Assembly (NCBI RefSeq): GCF_000276665.1
Contig: NW_004955459.1
Location: forward strand, 10,834,670-10,898,669
Origin: Chinchilla lanigera
Lineage: Eukaryota > Chordata > Mammalia > Rodentia > Chinchillidae
Length of the DNA: 64,000 nucleotides
Direction of reading: 5' to 3'
Positions 57,249 to 64,000 of the stretch are shown piece by piece. The translations under genes were made by a program, and so were the position numbers. Below the pieces are notes generated by a model. The model saw nothing but the letters and a program-made list of their open reading frames with translations, ran no database searches and was not told the origin of the DNA. Positions within the stretch are counted from its first letter, which is position 1, and every line of letters begins with the position of its first letter.

Positions 57249-58505
57249 CTTCCTTCACCCATCATGCTCTGGATGTGACTAACTGAAGGAAGGCCCAGAA
57301 TGATATGCACTACAGAACTGTGTGGTGGAGACTTTAGGAAGAGTTGAGCTGGAATATCAGGAAGGTATCACAGGGCAAGGGCACTGGCTGGGCATCAGAG
57401 GAGTTGCAGGACTGTGGGAAGGAGTGGAGGAGAGCTTGGATCTGAGGGGGTCTGTATCCCTGTGCAGCTTCTGGGAAGCTGTGGGCTTCTCTCTGGCTTT
57501 TGCTCCCTGGCAGAGAATGACAGGCTAGCAGGAGGCCAGGGTGACCATTTCCACTGGCCCAGGGTGAGCTGGAGCTGTGCCATGGGTGGGGCTGTGTTGG
57601 TGCCATCCCCGTTCTGGATGGAGCCACAGGGTCTGGCCTCTCCCCTGTGATTTCCCACCCATTTGCACCTCTGCTTTGCCCTCACCGCACCCTTCTCTAT
57701 TTGTTATGTCTGCACTTGTCACCCAGCCCCCGGATTCCTTAGAATAATCCAGGTACCCAGACTCAGGCCATTACTCTGAGCTCTCTGGTCTGCAGTTGTC
57801 ACCTTCAAAGTTGGCCCCACAGATCTAAAACCTTTACAGAGGAGGATTAGAAATGGCAGGTCCCAGGACCGGAAGGGTGTTTCCTGCCATGCTGTATGAA
57901 AAACAAGGCTAGTTCTTCCATGGTTGACTTCAAAGGATCCCTTCCACGTGGATCCCTCGGGTGGGTGTGGGCCTTAGGTGGGTGTGGACCTGAGGAGCTC
58001 TAGCTGTTGTCCGAGGCATGAGATACAACATGACCTCTGAGCTCTCCTGCTGCTTCCCACCAGCAGCAACACGCTAGCCTTAGGAGGTATTGTTCCTTTT
58101 GTTTTTTGTCTTTGTCCCAAACATAGAGAGAAAATATGTCGCTCTTCTGATCCAAACAAGGCTAGTATGTTATAGGTTCAAGACTCTAATTGCCACTTGA
58201 CCAACTCCAATCTATCCTATTTTCAAGGACTAAATGAGGATCCGAATTATAGGTAAAACTATCTTCATGCGTAAGTACGTTCCTGGCACTCCCTGTCCAG
58301 GACATATGGTTAGATTCCTGCTTGACTCCTCAAGGTCCAACTTCAAGATGTGGAAGCCATAGATACAGGAAAGACATGTGACCTCTGCTGCTGATCTCAT
58401 GCCTGCCTTTTGTTCTAGTTTTCCCACTGGGGTGTCCCCTCATTCTGAAAGAGCCATGTTCTGAATGACTTCCCATAAACATTCCCGTGGATCTATAACT
58501 AATTA
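57249..58505. other. Intergenic, no gene recognised
   Basis: Unique GC-moderate sequence. The open frames around 57320-57720 overlap on both strands and lack domains. Confidence 0.35.
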
Positions 58506-58509
58506 CCTG

Positions 58510-59085
58510 ACTCATTCAGTTAATGAATTTTTTTTCCTACCTTGTGCCTGGTTCTGTGCTAAATATTGAGTATGCAATGGTGAGCAAAGCTTGTCTCTGT
58601 TCTCCGTGAACTTACAACCTAGCGGGGAAAACTCATGTTAAAACAATGTTCACACAGTTAAATTAACGTATGCTTACAATAGTGTAGATGTTACAAACTA
58701 AAACTCTAGATTCAGTGATGGCCAATAATAATGAGGATGGGATGGGTACTAAAGGTATCACTGAGGAAGAAACTTTTGAGCTGAGGTTTGAAAATTGAGT
58801 AATTCTTACCAAAGGAAGCAGTAGAGGAGGAAGAACATTGCAGCTATGTGGAGATGAAGCATATGCAAAGGCCCTGAAGTCAAAGAGAAGCTTGGCTCAG
58901 TTTACAAAACCAAAAGCCAATCAGCATGACTGAGATATGTATTAAGAGACATAAAAGTCACTGAAGGTTTTAAACCTGGGCAGTGACATAGTTTGATTGT
59001 GTGTTGAGAAGGTCACTGTGGCTTGTGTGTGGTGGGTAGATTGAGTGAGACAAAAGTAAGAGCAGACAGGGATTGATGGTGATGA
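58510..59085 (-). mobile_element. L2 LINE 3' fragment
   Basis: Plus-strand CCTTGTGCCTGGTTCTGTGC, TTGAGCTGAGGTTTGAAAAT, ATATGCAAAGGCCCTGAAGT, AAGGTTTTAAACCTGGGCAG and GAGAAGGTCACTGTGGCTTG follow in order the antisense of the mammalian L2 3' region. Confidence 0.65.
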
Positions 59086-61695
59086 CGTAAAATAAGATTG
59101 TGCAGTAGAGGTGGGGAAAAGGGGACATATGACAACATGACCCAGGAAGCCAGTCTCACTATTAGAAATGCCCACATGCAGACACAGCAGGGGCCTGGAT
59201 TCCGTGCATGTGTAGCCGTGTGTGGCGACAGCTCTCATCCACTTCCACCAGCTTTCATTATTAGCATTTATTTATTATTCAGTGATGTCATTTGGTATCA
59301 TGAAATCAGCCAAGGTGAGTATATTTAACCATAGAAATAAGCAAATGCTACAAACCAGGGCTTTCTTTTTCCTGGAGAGCCAGTTGTTAAACATTTACTA
59401 GCCCACCACTGCTTATGCATAAACCTCATTTTACTAGCAGTGTCTGAGAGCTCACCCCCAGGGCGTGCCATGCTGGGGCCGGGATCTGCTACCCAGACAG
59501 CCTCTCAGCCTCGGCTGGCAATGATCAGCCGATCAGATCAGCTGTTGAGCAGCATAGCATCAGCCAAGAGGCATCTGGGCCAGCTGCAAGTCCACATTTT
59601 GAATACACTGTGATTCACATTCAACAAATGTCAACAAACTGCCACCGTCTGGTAGGGACAGGGCTTGGCACAGGGGGTGCTGCAGATATGAACTTTGCCC
59701 ATCTTTTCTCCCTAAACTAGGAAAAATGAACCTACTTCCAGGGGGATAGGGTGCCAGGTTCCCATGATAAATTCAGAATGAAGTATGAGTGGAATTTTCT
59801 GGAAGGTAGAAGAATAACTCATTCAAATGAGGGGCTGTTATCATGTTTCCTGCAGGTGAAGTATTCAGGGTAGGCCTAGGAGAATCAGTATGTTGGCAGA
59901 AAGAAATAGAAGAGGGAAGAATTCCTGGCTGGGAAATGGCATGAACAAAAGCCCAGAATCAGGAAGGAATAAGACATATTTAGGGTGAACAGCCCAGTGG
60001 TGGATAAAGCATTAAATGGAGGCACCTGTGCTCACACATGTGAGAGTGTGTCTCCCGGGACATGCCAAAGCATGTTGATGGTTTTCATGCAGCTGGGAGG
60101 CAGAGGAGGTTCTGAGCAGTGTCTCAGGAGGGCAGCACATGGCCAGAGAACAGACCCCAGTCAGTGTGACTGTTGGTAGTACCACTTTGCTTCTGGGTCC
60201 CTGTCTGTGCTCCAGTACCCTGCAAGCAGTGTGCTAGGGACATTATGTTCATCATGTCCATCCCAGTGTCATTCTGGTCTCTTTTCCTGACCCTGTCAAC
60301 AGACTTAATCATGCTCAGGTACTCTTTAGCTTCAGTCAACACCAAGTACCTGCCAAGCTCCAAACATGCGCCTTTGGCTTTCAGTGAGGATTCTTTTTGA
60401 GTCACAGCCTGAGACCCCAGAAGGTGGCGCTGTGCTGGCCAGGTGGCACCAGAGACTGTCAAGATGGCATGGAATGATAAGGAGCTTTGGCAACCCTTCA
60501 CTAATGTCCATTACTGAGAGTTCTTCCTCCCATTCCAAGGGAGGCAGGGGATTCCAGGAATAGTCACACTGATCCAAAAGGAAGAATAGGTTCTTATTTT
60601 GTCATCTGTAGCTATGTGAACTGGGGCTGCTTGTGTTTCATTTGCCTTGGCAGAGAGAAGGGTATTTAATTAGCATGGACCAAGTGGTTGAATGATCTGG
60701 ACCCTACCTGTACTCGTCTTCCCAGAGTGAGGACACTACAGGTTCCAGACAGTCCTAGCTGCCCTTCACTGGACCCCTGACTCCAGGGATCCCAGGACCA
60801 GACATAGGTTCTGTTGAGCAGTGTAAGGAACTCTCTTACTTAAAGATTTCCCACACTTCAGAAGACACAAGAAGTAACCTCAGGCTCGCTCCTGCAGCAT
60901 CCACCAGGTTCTTTCAGGTGGGAGTCTGGGCATCTGCATCTCTTTACCAGGCTCCACTCCACCCTTGCATCCTCTAGTTTTCACTGTCCTCGGGGCTGTC
61001 TCACTGATGTCTCCCTCTGTGCAGTCCTGTTTCCTTCTGTCACAGTTGCCCTGTGGTCTGGTCTGCTCTGTTTCCCGTGGGCTGCTCCTGCTGAATTCCT
61101 TCCATCTCCATCTTGCTGTGGTCACTTTCAAGCATTTCCTCTTTTCCTGGTGGTACTGAGGGGGTGGTATGCCCAAGTTCTGATGCTAAAACCAAGCTGA
61201 AATTTTAGAAATCTGAAAGCTCTTCACCTAATGGAAAGGTATGGGAACCCAAGGAGTCATCACTGACACAACCATCTCTGCCCATGCTCCTTGACTAGTC
61301 CAGCAGGACTTCTTCTGAAGCAGGACACCATGGATGTGTGACCAGGACCTGAGCTCATCTACCAACCCAGAGCACTCCTAAATGGGGTCATCAGAGGGCT
61401 TCTGGTCTAGCCTCAGGAAGTTCCCATGAGCCTAGCCTGGGTTTTGCAGATTGACCATGTAGCCCCAGTGCAAGAAGCTTCTAGGCCTTCCTAAAAGAGT
61501 CAGTGTCCTTACACCTAATTCTGTTCTGCTGGGACCAGTCAACAAGACTAGTCTTCCTCAGTGTTGATGCTCTGCCCTCAGACTCTTGAGGATCTGCTCT
61601 CATCTCCTGCTGAAGTTTCTTCCCTCAACACTCCTCTCCCATCAGAGCTCCACCCACACCCAGCTCCTTGTGGTGCTTCAGCTTGCTCCACCTCA
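59086..61695. other. Intergenic, no gene recognised
   Basis: Unique and eroded repeat sequence. About 59850-59960 (GGCATGAACAAAAGCCCAGA) has L2-like texture. No exon or RNA gene is supported. Confidence 0.35.
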
Positions 61696-61699
61696 TGCT

Positions 61700-61968
61700 T
61701 CTCTTACTCCAGCTTCCTGCCCTGTTCTTTGCCCTCTTGCCTGGCTAAAACCTACCTGCCCTGTAGGCTTTAGGACAGGTTGATTGTATGGATTCATTCT
61801 CTTTCTTGGCTCCTTCTCTTCCTGCCCACAGCAGCTGACATCGGCAGCCTTTTGAATGCTTCCCAACACCTGGATCACCTCTCCAGGAGCACTCACTTGA
61901 GTCTACTGCACTCATCCTTCCATGAAAGATCAAAGGTGCACAGCATAGGTTTGCTGAATGAATAAAAG
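61700..61968 (+). mobile_element. L2 LINE 3' fragment (probable)
   Basis: GCCTGGCTAAAACCTACCTG, GGTTTGCTGAATGAATAAAA and intervening C/T-rich words match the plus sense of the L2 3' end. Confidence 0.45.
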
Positions 61969-62409
61969 TGCCTACTTCTTTGCCCCTGACCCTGAAGTTT
62001 TTTTTCTTCTCTTCCTTTTCTGTTTGTACTTCAACATCCCAGATAGCTACTTTTCTGGAGGATTCTGGAGTGATGAGGGGAACCGATGAAGCTGGCTTCC
62101 TTGTACAAGAAACAATATGCAACACCCAGTCTTGGAGGATGGGATATCTGAGATCAAGATCTGAGTCTGGTATGAACATGAACTGGATCTTGAACTCAGC
62201 AGGAAAGAAGAGGCAAAGGCCATGCACCAAGCCTGACTTCTTTGTCCTCGTGTTGCTATAGTTCCAGGCCACCTAGGCCATTCTGGATCGCACATTTTAC
62301 TTTAGACAAAGATGACGCATCTCATTCCCTTCACTGTAATAATTGTCCTTTGTTCTAAAGCTGAGCCACCCTTGCTCTTCCTTATCATGCCCAATGATTC
62401 TCTGGTTCG

Positions 62410-62690
62410 TGCTGCAAATCCTTAGCAAGGCTCCCAGGACTTTTTGGTCTGGCCTCCATATACCTTTCTAACCCCTTCTCTCCTCACTCACAGTTCGCCG
62501 TATCCTAAACATGTGTGACTTGTTCACTCCTCCTGCTGTGCACACGCTTCACAGCTTTCCCTCCTTCCCTGACAGATCACTGCCCCTAAGACCTGGCTTG
62601 CTCGATGTCTCCTCTAGTTCCCATGAAATTACCTATTTCTTCTTCGGGGTTCTGGTAGAATTTTGAGTGATCACGTCTGCTGAATTTTGA
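62410..62690 (+). mobile_element. L2 LINE fragment (probable)
   Basis: AAATCCTTAGCAAGGCTCCC, TTTTTGGTCTGGCCTCCATA and TTCACTCCTCCTGCTGTGCA follow the L2 sense order ('actccttagcctggcattcaaggccctccacaatctggcc...'). Confidence 0.45.
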
Positions 62691-63975
62691 TTTCATCTGG
62701 TGATGCACTTTACCTTCACCAGACAATGCGAAGATGTTTAACTTGCATATTTCCTTCTTTGTTTTCCTTGTCTTGCCAGCCTTTAGGGATGTGTCTGAGA
62801 ACTCCATGCACATCTTTAACAAAGAGGGTCTGAGTGGCCCCTGTTTCCTGGCTCACGCGTGCACACTGGTGCCTCGCTCTGCAGCCTGTCTTGGGGACCA
62901 GCAGCACCAGCGTAGGCGCTGAGCAGAATCTGCCTTTCAGCAAAGTCCCTTGGGGGTTTATATACACATTACAGTTTGGGAAGCACTGGCCTAATAGTTG
63001 AAGAGTTCCTTAGATCTAACCAAAATCTTTGCTGTTTTTACCTGACCACTGAGGCACAACACGACACAGAGTATTTATCTTCCCAGTGGCTTGAGAATGT
63101 TTCTTTGCACCTTCATGTGTCCTCAGCCAGAATAAATGAGAACAGTATTCTTAATGTGCCAACCAGCAGGTTCTTCTCCTCTAATTGAGTCCATATGCTT
63201 TTTGCGACTCCCTTTCTGGAATGTAAAAATAACCCTATTACCAAGTCCTCCTCCTAGTAGCCTTTTCTCTCTAGCCAAGTTAATTCCAAATAGAACATCT
63301 GGAAATTCTATTTTGTTGCCTAATTTGAACCAGACTAAAACCAATCTGCATAAAAGTTTGTGAACTTTCTGGGCCTCACACCTTATATTTCCCCATCTGC
63401 AGAAGCTGGCAATTTGGAAGCCACGAATAGGAAGGACCCAACCACTGCTTTTCCTAGGGCTGGGGAGAGTGATTGTGGCTTTGTGTACTGGGACGTGGAG
63501 CGGGGCTGGTGGTGCAGGAGTGGGGTGCAGAGAGAGGGAGGTGAGAGAAACTGAGGAAACTGACTTTCTTGTGCAGAAATAAATATGCACGTAAATTTAA
63601 AAGGCCTCTGTCTCTAAGCTGAGGTGGCAGAAGGGGGCTCAGGGGAGGCGGGGATGCCAGGTGAGGGAAGAAAAATGGAGTGTCAGGCAATGGGAGAGGG
63701 GACTGGGGAAGGGGCCTGCTCCCAGGAATAAACTGGGAGGTGTTTTTCAGCAGTGGTCTATCGCACTTTGACTGAGAATATGGGAAGAGGCTAAGCCAGC
63801 TCTTGTCTTTGTTATTACGTGATTGGGGATCCCATGCTAACAACTGAATTGCTAGGGTGGCCTAGAAGTGAGGGGGAAGGAGAGGTCTTTGTCAGTGTGG
63901 CTAGAGAGCAAGAAATGAAAACAACCTGAGATATTTTAGGCAAAATGCGACAAAATCTCCATCAAAATTTCAGTA
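62691..63975. other. Intergenic, no gene recognised
   Basis: Unique sequence with G-rich patches (about 63500-63720). Nothing coding is supported. Confidence 0.35.
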
Positions 63976-63976
63976 G

Positions 63977-64000
63977 TTTTTTTTTTTTTTTTTGGTAGAA
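63977..64000 (-). mobile_element. Possible start of another minus-strand SINE at the window edge
   Basis: A T run of about 18 bases followed by GGTAGAA reaches the window end. The young ID copies on the minus strand begin this way (T run then GG...), so this may be the tail of a fifth. It is too short to be sure. Confidence 0.3.

Noticed and set aside
1..64000. CRISPR arrays, bacterial operons, integrated viral genes
   Set aside because: No regularly spaced direct repeats, no prokaryotic gene organisation, and no retroviral LTR or gag/pol/env-like frame was seen.

Overview
The window is mammalian nuclear DNA, most likely from a rodent outside the mouse/rat family. The evidence is a two-exon vertebrate homeobox gene with a GT-AG intron, CpG-rich promoter DNA, and typical mammalian repeats (MIR, L2, old L1, MER2, Tigger). 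The rodent call rests on B1 elements, tRNA-derived ID SINEs, and several B1-ID dimers. Such dimers are known from squirrels, dormice, beavers and caviomorphs but are not typical of murids. The exact species cannot be fixed from the sequence; beaver-like is a weak guess.

The only protein-coding gene I can support is EN1 (engrailed homeobox 1), on the + strand. Its promoter lies near 3.7-3.95 kb. Exon 1 is partly hidden by an 893-base assembly gap (4019-4911) that removes most of the 5' UTR, the start codon and roughly 85 N-terminal residues. The visible coding parts are 4912-5512 and 8490-8806, separated by a 2977-bp phase-1 intron. A 3' UTR of about 0.7 kb ends at an AATAAA signal (9514-9519). 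Together the visible parts encode 305 residues, including the EH1 (Groucho/TLE), EH2 (PBX), homeodomain and EH5 regions. The C-terminus ending in VQDKDESE identifies EN1 rather than EN2.

Upstream (1-3.7 kb) the striking element is a 500-bp block (about 1620-2155) dense in homeodomain, TCF/LEF-like, GATA-like and E-box motifs. It has the texture of a deeply conserved developmental enhancer. Inside the intron, about 6640-6760 carries a cluster of PBX- and MEIS-like motifs.

Downstream (9.5-64 kb) I see no further genes. This is a gene-poor flank made of unique sequence, candidate cis-regulatory islands (about 24.33-24.68, 44.93-45.57 and 46.44-46.67 kb), an isolated CpG-rich domain (about 15.69-17.25 kb) and interspersed repeats. 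Young ID SINEs with perfect 9-16 bp target-site duplications sit at 20.33, 21.33, 43.33 and 54.46 kb, all in the minus orientation. Older repeats include B1-ID dimers, MIR and L2 pieces, L1 remnants, a near full-length MER2 and two other Tigger-type DNA transposon fossils. The layout fits one dosage-sensitive developmental regulator inside a non-coding regulatory landscape. I did not find a convincing novel protein system; the most interesting material is non-coding.
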